Of a DNA stretch of 64,000 nt, positions 1 to 13,000 are shown piece after piece (within the stretch, counting starts at the first letter, position 1; each line of letters starts with the position of its first letter). The stretch is from Alitta virens. Taxonomy: Eukaryota; Annelida; Polychaeta; Phyllodocida; Nereididae. The stretch covers positions 68,425,829 through 68,489,828 of the forward strand of contig OW028573.1 in assembly GCA_932294295.1 (NCBI GenBank). Reading direction: 5' to 3'. The position numbers and the translations under genes were made by a program. The notes beneath the pieces were generated by a model. That model saw only the letters and a list, made by a program, of their open reading frames with translations, did not search any database and was not told the DNA's origin.

Positions 1-3000
1 TTGCAAGGAGCAGGAAAGGTTTGTAAATTTACAATGTAAGCCAAAGCTTAGGTATCACTTGTCATGGCTGGGGCCAAGAGAATAGACGATATGGGCTCGG
101 GCACTCTACAGGTTCTGAGGGGCTTTGTGTTCCATGTTTTCAAAGGATATGGGGTGCATATCAAAGAATGGGGTAAAATAACCCTTTTTATGAAGCAACA
201 GATGGACTCTTCAAACAGAAAGCAACTAAATATATTTAAAAAACATTTTCAAGGTTGCACTCTATGTTATGCACACCATATTTTGTAGCTTTGATTTCGT
301 GAAAGCCCTTATATTGCATTGTACACCTATAGAAGGGTTCATTGTTTATGTGGCTAATTTAGTGATTGTGCATTGTCTTTCACATTGGCCCTGAGAAAGT
401 AATATCTATCTCTATATCTAATAATATCTTCGCGGATATGTTACAATAACTGTGATTCAACTAAACACTCTTAGTATTTATACACCTATATGGGAAACTG
501 TCCATGCACTAGAGATAACTGGAGCTGCACTAGTCATTTTCTACCATGTGTCTTGCAGTGCTGGAGTACAGAATCAAATATATAATTCATTCATATTTCA
601 TAAATATGTTCATTAGGTTGTGTATTAGATTGTGTCCTTTCCCATCCAATGGACACTGGTGCATTTGTCTTTGGCCCAATCTCTACAACATCCAAGGTCT
701 AATACCCTGCATGGAAGGCAAGTCTCAAAGGGACCTCCTAGTCAACAACCAGCCAGCCGATGCATTGCAGCAATATGAGCAGATTTAGGTTATATGCCAA
801 TGCAAGGACAAAAAGTAAATATCAAAACCAATGTAGGCCTGGTGTGAATATTCACTGGCATGCGTGTGTAGGCTAAAACACACAAGACCAGCCTTACGCC
901 GTGTACAGACTCACCTAGGCTGTCATCCCTTATTCTCTGGTGTCATTCACATCCTGATCCACTTCATACTCTTTCAAGTTGCATGATTTTGCAAAGAAGG
1001 GTGGACTACACCACTCGTTAAACATTGAAGTCGTTTATATAATAAAGGCATGGAGACAAGAGTAGACTTGTCTCCATGATAAAGGGCATCTTACTAGTTA
1101 CAGATGGTACAGAGATAATGCCTGATTTGTGATTAAGAAATAAGTAACCCCATAAGAAGAACATGTGCATTACCATTCCTGAAATATTCCAGGCTTTTTT
1201 AATAGCTTTCATGGCAGAATTTTCTTTCCCTAAATACATAAGAGCACACGTCTAATGCTTCCTTCTTTGTGCATTGAATTTCGCTAATTCATGAGGTTTG
1301 GAGAGAACAGAACTGAAAGCTACCTGCAAGGGAAAAGAGTTGAAAGACTCGGCATTAATACACTTGATCTATTCAAATGCATTTTGCTCCAGGCAGTTGG
1401 ACTCCTCTTCATTTTGCTTAAATTGAAGGACTCAACCAGTCACACTCTTTCAAGTATAATCTTCTGTGGCATGTATTCCAGGAATGTGTTCTATGGAATG
1501 CCCAACAATACATGACTTAGACATTATAATTGCCTTTTCAGACCTGATACTTTCTTGAGAAAGGTATATATATATTTGAAGTGGTATTGACATTTTTGTC
1601 AACTTTGCATGGTTGTCTAATAAAGGAGGCAAGTAGATCAATAAGTCGTACTTACTAAAACATGGTTCATATAAGAGAATTGTCACGAGTCAGATGTTGC
1701 ATAGTTTTACTAACCAGTTTTAGTCTCTTTTGTGTCTCTGCCTCTTGCATTTATGGAAAAATGCTGGCTGTCCCTGCAATATGTATGTGTTAGCATGAAG
1801 CTGTTGGAAGCGATATGGAGATCATGCAAACACATCATCAACACAATCCCACACCAGAGGTACACAGAGGGGGTGGGGAGGGGCAGGTAAGGTGATAGGG
1901 CGGTGGGGTGTCGTTGCCCCAGGCCAAGAGGGGCGCTAGGGGTAGCTTTGTGTCTCTCTCAAGTCGAATGACACGGTTGCCCAACTTTCAATAGGCCTCA
2001 TCATATAGCAGTGCCAAATCACTTTATATCTCATAACAAATCGAGCGCACAAAACAGGCGTGAAGCCTTTCACAGCATCTATCAAAAGATCTACACAAGT
2101 CGAGGTGTGTAGGCTCTTTATAGGCACCTTGTCTGCCAACTTTGAATATACCCTGTGAAGTTCTTTTTACCTCTTCCTCTTGGTTCCCCTTTTCAATAAA
2201 CTGAGTTGTTAGGAACGATTACCTCCCTCGGCTGTCCCTAAATGCCCAAAGGGTCCAGGATATGCAGTTTCGCCACTTAATTGGATTTTTTTTCTTTAGA
2301 TATATTTTTTTGTAACGTTGGCTAATGGCCACATCTTATAATCCTCGATCCTGGAAAAAGAACAGTAGCCTCTGTGATGAAGCAGATGCATATTCACTCA
2401 ACACTAAAAGGAATAAGAGTTGAGTCTTTAAAATCATTAGTGCCACCAAATATTAATTTGGCTAACCATCGCAATTTACTTTTATTTGTTATTTATTTAG
2501 GTGGGCACTTTGATGTGACTTGGCCAACACTTTGCGACTTAGCCCTAAGTACCATTTTGACCAACGAGTAAAAGTCACCTTTATCGGACTATACCATGTT
2601 TTGACGAAGAAGTTGGTCAATATACGAGTGATGACGCAGCAGACACGTAAAATGAACCAGGTATTATAACAATATAGTGGATGGTGAGGAGAAAATTAAC
2701 TGGCCGAGGAAACAATAGAATTTGAAATAAACAGTATCTGGAGAGTAGGAGAATAACATGAATAATATATATAGAGAGAGAGCAGTGTCACACGCCTTCA
2801 AATGGCAAAGCTGAATGCATTACTTTCGCCAAGGCTATATGCCAATCAGGATTTCTGCCCACATCCCTCTTAAGTTTTTAGCTGATGGTTCCAAAGGCAT
2901 CCAAAGAACCGAAAATAACAGGATTACAGCAATTTGCATTTCAACATGAGCTCATTTACACCTAAGCAGATTAAAGTTGTTGTCATCCTGAGATATGCCA

Positions 3001-3113
3001 CGCAGGTGCCATAGCTCATGTTAACCCAAATTCCAGTTTCCACTACAGGTGTCAGCCAGCTGAATCACAAAATCAAACTACGGCCATTCTGCAATCATGC
3101 AGTTTCATTTACT
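1..3113. other. Intergenic, no gene seen
   Basis: AT-rich sequence with short random reading frames only. There is a G-rich patch near 1860-1930 and a TATAGAGAGAG run near 2765-2782. No conserved domain or consistent splice model was found. Confidence 0.6.
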
Positions 3114-3372
3114 CTGCAGCTTGGTGGTCTAGGGGAAGATGCTCGCCTGCTCCTCTGAAGGACCCCCGTTCAATCCCAAGATCGGGCACCCTTCATAAGA
3201 AATATCATTAAATTGGCGGTCCCTTGTACTTTGTATCTATGCTGAAGCAAGTAAAAGATCCGACCCATGGGGTAAATGTGTAACATGGGTGGACTCCTCC
3301 TCCTCATTAATCTTATCGATCAGCCCTTGATAACGGCAAGAACTTGCCTTAGAGGGCTGCACTTTCCATATA
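3114..3372 (+). mobile_element. tRNA-derived SINE, family A
   Basis: Pol III promoter-like head: an A-box-like segment (TGGTCTAGGGGAAGA, from about 3123) and a B-box (CGTTCAATCCC, about 3168-3178). The body contains AAAAGATCCGACCCATGGGG and AACATGGGTGGACTCC, the 3' part AACTTGCCTTAGAGGGCTGC, then a TA-rich end. The 3' part recurs at 11098-11190, and the body recurs in reverse at 41598-41670 and 59098-59215. Confidence 0.75.
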
Positions 3373-5035
3373 TATATATATGGTCTGTCTTACTGATGAT
3401 AGTGTGAACGGGGCTTTATGTAATTGGGTACGTCAGATAGGCCAATTTGTATTTGCGCACGTGACTGTTTGATTGGTTGATCAACATTATAAGCAGTCCT
3501 CTGAAGTGGAACCAGACATCCACTCGATCAGTTAGAACCGTGTCCATGCAGTTAAGTAAGAGCATGATGTTTCACCCGTTTCGAGCCAATAAAATTCAGT
3601 TACAACATGACATAAGTAAATTGTACTGAAACAAAATTAACCTGTGTGCATGTACGTAGTTTGTGCAGTTAACAGAGGAGTCCATGTATGACGGACTAAA
3701 GCTCAAGTAAAAGTCGCCAAACCTTTGAGAATTAAACTCTAACACGCAATTGTATATGTTATGTAGCATCAGAAGGTTCATGGATGATTCAATTTCCATT
3801 CTAGTAAAATGTATTTCCCTTCTAGGAACACTAATATGACTATGCTACTGAACGCATGTACTGCATACGTATCCGCTTGTTCATGCAAGGTATCTGTTAT
3901 CACTTCGAATTATCAGGCCAATATAATATAGGTAGTTGTTCTACTGAACACATATCAGATTTATAATGTCTAGCAAGCCTCTCTGAGGTCATAAATTAAC
4001 TGCCCCATATGATGTTACGCAAACGTTACTATTTAATAACCATGATAGTCTTGTCTTAGCTTTGTTTGAATGTCCTGTTAAGTTTATATATGGGTTTGTA
4101 TATTAAGATTTTGTTGCAGCTGAAGGAGGTGCACCTTTGAAGTGTATATGGGATGACAGGAACAACTAACATATGACAATGATGCTGATATGGCTGTTGT
4201 GTTTATCACATTCATCACTTGAGCAGAGGAAAAAGGCACCAAATGAACTTCTTCAACCTACTTTCTCTCATGCAGTTAATATCATTAGACTACTACAAGT
4301 TTATGGCACTGAGTCACAATATAACATGCACTATCAACTGATTATGAAGCGAGAGATGTAAACATAGTAGGTAAAATGACCAGATCAGAGATTGTTAGGA
4401 AGTCCCTACAGTGCGCGTCGGAAATTGTTGTTTGCAGAGAAGCAAAAAATGTAAATTATGCTTCACAAAATGCTTAACATGCACAAATATTGTTCTATAT
4501 ATTGTGGGGACATGATTAGATTTTGCCCATTGTTTTGGTACATATGCATGTTCAAACATTAAATTCCGAATGAATGGTTTCATAACTTCTGGAGCTGAAA
4601 CAACAAACTATTCAGAAACCTCAACTAAACCACCCTCGCACTGGGACTGAGGATGCAATTAAACATGAACAGACAAGGCAATAATACTTCAAATAAATAA
4701 AAATATGTATTTCAGAGAGAATATGCAATACAACTGACACAGTGTACATACAATTCACAATACGAAGGTATAACTGGTTACAAGTAAATGTGACACTTGG
4801 AAAAATAATTAAAACTGTAGTGTTATTTTAGCACAGTTTGCATACTGCAGAGATCACACGTTCAGGACACTTGGTGAATGTAAAACTGTCTTTGACACAT
4901 GTATTCCTAAACCACAGATACCTGGCAACTGTGGCAATATTATTATACATAGTATGGGATGTTTGTAGCTTATCAGTAGCATGATTACTGCCATAAAGCC
5001 AAAATTGCGTCGTAACCAGTGTCGTAAATCTTACT
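3373..5035. other. Intergenic, fzd4 3' flank
   Basis: No coding sequence is supported. A solo fragment resembling the terminal repeat of the element at 47450-47976 (GATAGTGTGAACGGGGCTTTA) lies near 3397-3417. The part nearest 5035 is probably fzd4 3' UTR; no canonical poly(A) signal was fixed. Confidence 0.5.
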
Positions 5036-6823
5036 TTAGACAACAGTCTCGCCGACTGCCCGAAGTCGCTTGGGCTTTTCGTACCTGTGGGGAGTCCGCA
5101 CGAGGCCGCCACAGCCATTTCCGCTTCCTACGTAGGACAGGGCCTTACCGGAAGTAGCCTTGCTGTGCGACTCGTAGTGGTACTGAGGGAAACTATGTGG
5201 CTTGCGAGGTTTCCGCTTGCCACAGATTTTGTAAGCAAAGTTCCTCCAAGAGCTCATCGTTTTTGAGGACCAAATCCAGACACCACTGGTGGTGCCCACC
5301 AACAGTTGCATAAGAATCTTTAGCATGAACACATGGATATTTGGCACCGAATCTGTGCCCTTGGTGTACCATTTGTGACGCCCTGTGTATTCGTAGAAAT
5401 AGCACCCCAAAAGAATAGTGGCAGGAACAGTGTACAGCACTGAAAACACCCCAATACGCACCATAAGCACTTCCAGTTTATCTGTCTTTACCCCTTCACT
5501 ACGCACCTGCTTCCGAATCCGGAACAGGGCCACGAGACCTGCTAACAGGAAGGATGTACCAACTATAAGGTAGACGAACAAGGGAGCTATGATAAAGCTC
5601 ATGAGACTGTTTGTGTCCTGGTTCCCAACGTAACACATGCCAGTCAGTTCGTCACCATCGACGTTACGCATGACCAGGATAATGATTGTTTTGATGGCGG
5701 GCACTGCCCAGGCCACCAGGTGGAAGTAGGACGAATGTTTCTGGATGGCTTCGTGGCCCCATTTGAGACCTGCTGCCAAGAACCAGGTAAGAGTCAGGAT
5801 GACCCACCAGAGAGAGCTGGCAGTCAGGAAGTAGTAAGCCATCAGGAAGACGATGGCGCAATCTGTGTTGTCCAGGCCCTCTTGGATGAGAATGCTGACG
5901 GCGCTGCCATCTGGCCTGGTCACCTGCTCGTCACAGGAAATGGCCGATCGACCTGCCACCAAGCGGATGACGTAAGCAATACTTGCCAGATTATAGCAAA
6001 GAGCTAAGATGATGATGGGGCGTTCTGGGTATCGGAACCTGCTGGAGTCGATCAAGAATGTTAGCACCATGAAGAAAGTGGAGGCAAGGCAGACGCCGGC
6101 CCAGATAGCCATCCAGATGTCGACGAACTCTTTCTGGGGTTCCGTGAACAGGTCGTTCTCATTGCAGATCAGGGCACAGCGTCCCGTGCGGTTGACGTAG
6201 ATGTACTTGTCGGCATTTCGGTAGTGCTGACATTGGCTGGTGGTGGTGCCTCTGGGGTAATCCGGCCTGGAGGGCGGTCGGGGAAGTGGATCAAAGGGGG
6301 CAGGGGGCTTGGGCACATAGGGCATCGTCATAGACTGGGTCTCGACTGTCTCGTCCGCTGGGGGACCGTCCATGCACATGTTGTTGATGTCATTGGCCAC
6401 GGGGAATAGACTGCAGTTGAGGGCAGCTGGCCACGGGAAGCCAAACTCCTGCAGCACAGGCTGACATCGGTGACGAACATTCTCACACATTGGTCTGCAG
6501 GGTCCGATGGGTTGAATGACCTTCTCGGTGCACATGGGTACATAGACGGAGCAGAGAAAGAAATGCAGTTGACGTGAACAACCATATTGGATGAGCGGCT
6601 TAAAGGTCTGTAGCTGCAGCTCAGCGTCCGGTTGGGACTCGTGGCCAACCAGATTAGGCATCCCAGTGACATTGTAGCCCAAGTCATGACACAGAGCTAT
6701 GTCGATCGCCTCGCATTTCCTGACCATTGGCCCCGTCAAACCCCCGAGGTCCTCCGACGACGCCAGTGCCACCAAGGTCACCAGAGCTACGAGGGCTCCG
6801 ACGGCCGTCATCGCGTCGTCCAA
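5036..6823 (-). CDS. fzd4: Frizzled-4 Wnt receptor, single exon
   Basis: Seven-pass Wnt receptor of 595 residues in one uninterrupted exon. A hydrophobic signal peptide (about residues 1-23) leads into the frizzled cysteine-rich domain (about 32-150), with the family pattern [29 protein letters not shown] and CRPMC. A proline-rich linker and a cysteine-bearing hinge precede seven membrane segments (about 230-520), including [20 protein letters not shown]. The cytoplasmic tail has the Dishevelled-binding KTxxxW motif as KTMSSW near residue 521. It ends in ETVV, a class I PDZ ligand; to my knowledge FZD4 ends the same way, and several CRD stretches ([24 protein letters not shown]) also match the FZD4 type better than FZD9/10. 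The chosen ATG gives the signal peptide directly. The lack of introns matches many frizzled genes. The next gene is 2.2 kb away in the same orientation. Confidence 0.95.
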   Translation of the reverse strand: MDDAMTAVGALVALVTLVALASSEDLGGLTGPMVRKCEAIDIALCHDLGYNVTGMPNLVGHESQPDAELQLQTFKPLIQYGCSRQLHFFLCSVYVPMCTEKVIQPIGPCRPMCENVRHRCQPVLQEFGFPWPAALNCSLFPVANDINNMCMDGPPADETVETQSMTMPYVPKPPAPFDPLPRPPSRPDYPRGTTTSQCQHYRNADKYIYVNRTGRCALICNENDLFTEPQKEFVDIWMAIWAGVCLASTFFMVLTFLIDSSRFRYPERPIIILALCYNLASIAYVIRLVAGRSAISCDEQVTRPDGSAVSILIQEGLDNTDCAIVFLMAYYFLTASSLWWVILTLTWFLAAGLKWGHEAIQKHSSYFHLVAWAVPAIKTIIILVMRNVDGDELTGMCYVGNQDTNSLMSFIIAPLFVYLIVGTSFLLAGLVALFRIRKQVRSEGVKTDKLEVLMVRIGVFSVLYTVPATILLGCYFYEYTGRHKWYTKGTDSVPNIHVFMLKILMQLLVGTTSGVWIWSSKTMSSWRNFAYKICGKRKPRKPHSFPQYHYESHSKATSGKALSYVGSGNGCGGLVRTPHRYEKPKRLRAVGETVV

Positions 6824-7250
6824 AACGCCCTTACGTCGCGTGGCTTTCCATGCAGCTCAGCCTGTCACTCTCACTGGGGTGCAAAGCCATCATGAGCTTA
6901 GTCCAATGGTCATGTAGATATTTAGCAGCGGTAATAAAATCCCCATGAAATGGTACTTAACATCTTGTTATTGGCACTTTAGGAGCGCACGCCATCAGCT
7001 GACAGCCACAGCGCTGTCTGTGCTCACACGTGAATTCATTGCAATAACATGGTCATAACACGCTGGTCGACTTGCTCCCTTTCAACACCTCTGGCGGCTT
7101 ATGCCTTGTCACGCAGTCTTGGCCATGCAGATAGCCTAATGCCAAGCCCCTGTCAATCACCCAGGAGCCAGCCAATCAGAGGAGCCATGGTAAGTCCGCC
7201 TCACTCTGAGACAGGCAGTGACAACAATGTCCTGTGCTGAATCAGTATCA
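6824..7250 (-). promoter_or_regulatory. fzd4 5' flank, probable promoter region
   Basis: This stretch upstream of the fzd4 start is richer in G and C than its surroundings and has CCAAT-type sequences, for example CAGCCAATCAGAGG around 7168-7181. No TATA box is clear. The exact transcription start cannot be read. Confidence 0.35.
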
Positions 7251-9026
7251 GAGGAGTTACATACCAGTTCTTAGTTTTTATCTAAGTTTGCTTAGGTACT
7301 CCCGCGTATTTATATTAGACCTTGTTTGCCTTATGCACCCTGTATCATAATGATTAGGGCCATGAACGTGAAAGTAAGAGGGCGCCACAGTGTATATTTA
7401 GCGCCCTCTGGTGAATATGGCGTCAATGACAAAAATATTTCTTTTAGAGGGAGCGTAACACATTTAATGTACAATACATTGTTAATGTAACATCCCTAAT
7501 TTACTGATTATAGGCATATTTTTTCCTGAAAGTATCATCCAAGACGTAAAAGGTAATGCATAGTTTATACATTGTTTTCTGCTATCAGTCTGTGAAATTA
7601 AAACCTCCGCACCTCAGATCCCTCGCATCATTCAGAAAGATAGTTCCACATAAATACTGCTGAATGTGCTTTCACTGCTGTTCTAACCAAGTCAAAACTA
7701 TGTAAAATAAATAATTAAGTTGCTTATTTAATTTGCACAAAGCCTTTTTCAACCCCAAAACATGCCGGCGGAATCTTATTTTTTTGGAGGCACTTTTTTA
7801 CTGTGCAAAGCCCACTATGGACCGCATCCAGAATCAGGAGATCAACTGCATGGTGCTTTTCAACATTTAATTTTCGTTGATCTATAAAAAGTCAGCCTGT
7901 GGGTTAGTGATATGTATCAGTTTTTGCTAACATCTGGTCAAACAGATTTTCACAGTAAATACACTCAGCATGGGAGCTGGTACAGCTAGTGACCTTTTGC
8001 CCTGAATGGTCTAAACTTTGCGTAATTATTCATGTCCCTTCTTATTGGATGCAACAGAAACCTATTGCACAATCAGTGAAGGCCATATTTGGAATATTGT
8101 TACATAGCGTCATGTGTAAGCTGGATTCTGATTGGCCAGAACACTTGTTTTTACCACAAGAGGACAGCACCTGCAAGCGATTCCATTCGCCCAGGAGTGA
8201 CCATTGCCGGCTCATATTATGGAGGGCAAGAGTTGCATTGACGCCGTGAAGCTGGTTTGCCCTAACATTTGAAGAATATTGTAATTTTTTCCATGATTAA
8301 GTGTGGTCATTTTCTGTTTGCAACACTTGCGCTATTGTTATGTTTGAATAGTTGAGACTATCTGATTGATCAATGCATCTCATGCAGATTCAATATAGGG
8401 TGCCCCAAACTTTTTCGCCTGTACTGTATAACATACTTTTAAAAATATTAAGGGAAGCGCCGTCAAAAAACTGATTTTGGAAAGCGCTAATGCAATGTAC
8501 AGTATATTTATTGGCATCACATTGTAGATCATGAAACATCAAAATTTCAGGCCAATCTCTCTGCTATGGGTTAATGTGAGCTGTTATTTTGTGTGTTTAA
8601 AAACAGGCCTTCCTCGTCAATTGGTAGTGAAGGAGCTATACATGTAGTTGAGTCAATCTTCAAATTCGGTACCAGAGCTTGCTTCCAGAGGTGCTCGTTT
8701 TAAAGGCAACTGGGCTATTCCATGCTGAATCACGGCCCCATCTGGGTGACCTTCTCAGATTTTCATGAATATTTTTTTAGGTACCCAAAATGTGAATTAT
8801 CCTGATTTAAAAACAAAAATCATATCTGAAACACTACTAGGAGTTAGGTCCCAAATTGTGGTCATTATCATAATATTTACAGGTACTAGAAAAAAAAATC
8901 ATGGAAATCTGAGATTGTGTCACCCGTGGGAAGATGCTGAGTGTCAGCTGAGATTTCAAGTGATTTTTAAGCTTGTTTTTGCATGGAATGACGATGCTAC
9001 TGGAGGTGGCTTTTAATGTGAGCTTC
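7251..9026. other. Intergenic between fzd4 and receptor gene
   Basis: No gene seen. It holds the CTCF-like pair at 7377-7409. On the minus strand an AATAAA (TTTATT at 8507-8512) lies about 515 bases after the receptor stop codon and could end that transcript. Confidence 0.45.
7377..7409. promoter_or_regulatory. Inverted pair of CTCF-like half motifs
   Basis: AGAGGGCGC at 7377-7385 and its exact reverse complement GCGCCCTCT at 7401-7409 lie 15 bases apart. The right copy continues as GCGCCCTCTGGTGA, close to the CTCF core GCGCCCCCTGGTGG. It lies between fzd4 and the receptor gene. Function is inference. Confidence 0.35.
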
Positions 9027-10047
9027 TCAGCAACACTTGATGCGACACTGATTGAACCAGAGGACGAATTTGTTGCGGAAGTTGCTGCTGCCAATCAAGA
9101 AGATGGCGCAGTTGACAGTACTGAAGAGAGGGCGGACCATCAGCACGAATTCCTCTGCCACCTCAAATTCTCTGAAGATCTTGATTCGATCGAGAACGAT
9201 TTGAAAATTCCAAGCTACTTCGGGAACGGAAAGAACAACAAGGCTGACACTGCTCAGAATGAGGTTGATGTAACCACTCGTGTCTGAATTGTGTGACTGA
9301 GCTCCCATAAGAGCTCTCCGTGCACTGAAAAAAGACAAGAAAAACATGCCTTGCTAAACGCTATAATTTGCAGCAAGTGCTATTATCGGTCTTTTATTTC
9401 AAAACTGCATTTACAACTGGGACCATAAGGACATAAATAAATCTATTAGAAATTTGTCAATCATTGTAAATAAGGTTATGAGGTGCAAGGTGCTCGCCTT
9501 CAAACCGAAAGTGAGAAAGGCTCATGCCTGAAAAGGCCTACCTAGTCTGTTGTACAGTCGGCACTGACTCGGCAGAGTACGTACATTTGTATGTCAGGTT
9601 ATTGTCGAGTCTAAATCCGCATACATTTCTATTTATTTACATATTTCGTAGTTTTTTTCGTGTATTAAATGGAATTTTGTTATTTGATAAAACGCTGTAG
9701 GCCTACTTGAATGCTATACATTGTAACAATGATTATTGTCAATTTTCACCATTTATTTTATTTCATCTTAGTTTACATTTTATTGAATGGTTAATGTATC
9801 TCTTTCTTTGATACCCGATTGACTCAAACATCAAAGGAATCCCTTTACCTTGCACGGGCTATGTGCCAAACTGTTCCTCCAGCAAATGCCAAGGTGCAGA
9901 CCCACGACAAGATGGGAGGCAAACTGCCTGCAATTAAATTCTATATGGAGGAATAGGGTAAAATGTTGTATCTAAACAGCAAAAAAATAACATGTAGATG
10001 TAATGTGATGGGGCCATGGTTCCGGTGAAAAGGCTCCTTTCTGGGCC

Positions 10048-10099
<52 letters not shown>

Positions 10100-13000
10100 T
10101 ATAAGTAAGTAAGGAAGTAAGTAAATAAGTAAGTATATAAGCAAGTATATAAGTAAGTAAGTAAGTAAGTATATTAGTATATAAGTAAGTAAGTAAGTAA
10201 GTAAGTAAGCAAGAACTTATTGCACGCCTTGGCAACATTTTGAATCCATGGCTTCCCAATTAGAGGAACATATTGATTAGTCACTTAGTAATCAAATAAT
10301 GGTGCTCGTTTTCACAACAAAGCACCGTGTTAGACATGACTGTACGTACCTGCAAGAAGTATTGGGACAGTACCAGGCTGAAATGAGGTGGAGAACTGAC
10401 ACCCTCGGAAATGTAGGACGGTCAAGATGGCGTAGGTGGATGATGTGGCTAGTGTAAACACAAACAACAGAATGACATGCTGAAACAGTAAAGAAAAAAA
10501 AGTAGCCACAAAGACGTTACTTTGAAGGTTAAATCCAAAGAGCTAAAATTGAAGATAATGAGCAAACAGCTTTCTCACCAAATAAACTGATTATTGTTTG
10601 ACACACAAAATAACCAAAAATATCAATACATTTCGGCTCACAGTCAAGGCAGAGAATGGCCTGGATATCACGATGTAACTTTCTACTGTCAGGGCGCTCA
10701 TGACTCATGAGGACCATGCTGTACTTCTTCAAGCAGTCATCAATCATCATCATCAGAACGCAGGAGTAGGGCTAAATTGAATGACATTATTAATATCTTT
10801 ATTTATGATTTTCATCACAGCATACAAAATATAACAAGAGTATGAAAACAAAATAAAAACGGTGTAAAAGACTAAGTCGTTGACTATCATTACGGCTATC
10901 TCATTTTATACATTTTGTTTAGCCATTTCTAAAGAGATCTAAACTTGCGTGAACCTTGATTTGCCCTGATATACTATAGCCAAGTATTAAGTATTATTTA
11001 ACTACACAAAGACACAAGAAGCTTGTACATTTCGAATAATGCATGCAGTTAAAAAATTGAATACTCATAGAAGAGATCACACAAATGCTTGAGGTAAGTG
11101 AGTAACATGGGTGGACTCCTCCTCTCTCTCACCTCATCAATCAACCCTCGATAGTGACAAGAACTTGCCTTAGAGGGCTGCTTTTCCCACATCCATCCAT
11201 CCATGTTTCACTGGTGTGAAAAAAAGTGGTGTCCATCCAAAATTTTGTGTAAAATCAGCCAAGATATTGTTTGTCCTTGGACATTGAACGTGTAATTAGC
11301 TAACCAATATTCAGTGTCTAAGGAAAAACAATATCTTGGCTGATTTCAACAAAATTTTGGATGGACACCAGTGAAACAAACATTTGGCTGAAACATATAT
11401 ACTGTCATTCTAATTATTAAGAGTGAAGAGCGAGACTTCATGCAACAGAGTCTACTCACGTTATTTGCAATAATTTGATGGAATTTCTTAGCTGCGAACA
11501 ATCCATGGCCAGCCAGAATGGCAGAAGTGATGATGCAGAGGAATCCACTGACACTGATTGTGATGAAGTACACGTTTATTGGTTGGAATTTTTTGCGTGT
11601 TTCTACTACCGTCACGGCAAAGCAGATTGCCAGTATAACCAAACAAGCCACTGCAACCAAGCCAAAAATGAGATAGCAGGTATAAACATAGGCTGTACGG
11701 CAGCAAACCCTCAGTGAATGGCCATATAGTACACAAGCGCCATCAAAATTGTTCAACAAATGTATGGAGTTCAGGAACTAGACATTATACTATCTTTTTA
11801 TGTTATTCTTGTCCATCCAAGAACCATCACATTTGATAATGTTAAACCAATTCCAAATCAATAGGAAGCACACAGGACAAACTCAGATGGTGTTTCTTAC
11901 AGCTGTGTGAGATATGTTTTTAGCAACTTTGATAATATTATAGATATTTATTTATAATTTATTGTTGTTACCATTCAGCTACATGTATAGTACATGTATG
12001 GTCTGCAAAGTTACAATGTTTTTATTGTATATGACTTTAGACATTAAACCTAGATTAGGTATTTCAAATTCTTATGCCATTTGCATATTTCAGCTGCCTT
12101 TATGAGGCAAATAAAATCAATATCAGCACCATTTCTACCTTTTTGCATAATATGTACATGTACATGTATGTCACGTTTAGTATCAATCAATATTTTGCAT
12201 GAAAAACATGTTTCTGAGGTTAATTATTCAACAAATGCATATATGGCAAATTTGATGATTAAACTGAGTCCAAATAACACCCCTGCCAGTCTTGATAGCC
12301 ACATGTGGTTGTTATATAACAGACAATGGAATAATGGCTTTCGTAACCCTAGGTGTCACAGAGCAGGGCCCTGCAGGGGCTAGTTTTGTGTATTGAGCTG
12401 AGACATTGTGTATTTGTCAGGGAAATGGTAGTTTTGGCTCATTTCCCTTATTATTTAGGTGACATGTGATGTTTAATATGTAAGGATTACAGCAATAAGA
12501 TGAAATATTGACCTTTGAATATATGTACTAAATTTTTATGGCTCTCACAATATAATGCTAGCGAATGTAGGACATAGAATTATTTTTGCATAATAATAAG
12601 ATTTTCCATCATCATGAAAAAAGTATGAAGTATATGTCAAAATTATGTTTGGACAGAGAAATTACTGCAATTAAGATAAGTCATTTGCAAAATTTCATTC
12701 ATGAAGGATAAATGCTTCCTTTAATATGGAGGTTTGAAAATTTAAGAATTTTTTTATATTTTCCCCAATTGTAAGTCAGCCCTATTTATTATTATTTATG
12801 TCCATGAGACCCCCAAAATGCACAACTACACTGTTATAGACATATTCTCTTCATGTTTTATACCTTTCGGTGTGTAAAGATTCCAGTTCTGCTCCAGAAA
12901 CCAAGATAAACATTTTTACCTTTTATTTTCTTATTTTGTAAAACATAGCGGAGATATATCCATGTGACTGTCAAAAGGCAAAACTAGGTGATATAGAGTA

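Noticed and set aside
8973..9287. 104-residue open frame on the plus strand
   Set aside because: It overlaps receptor exon 8 on the minus strand, which has a consensus acceptor and clear TM6/TM7 sequence.
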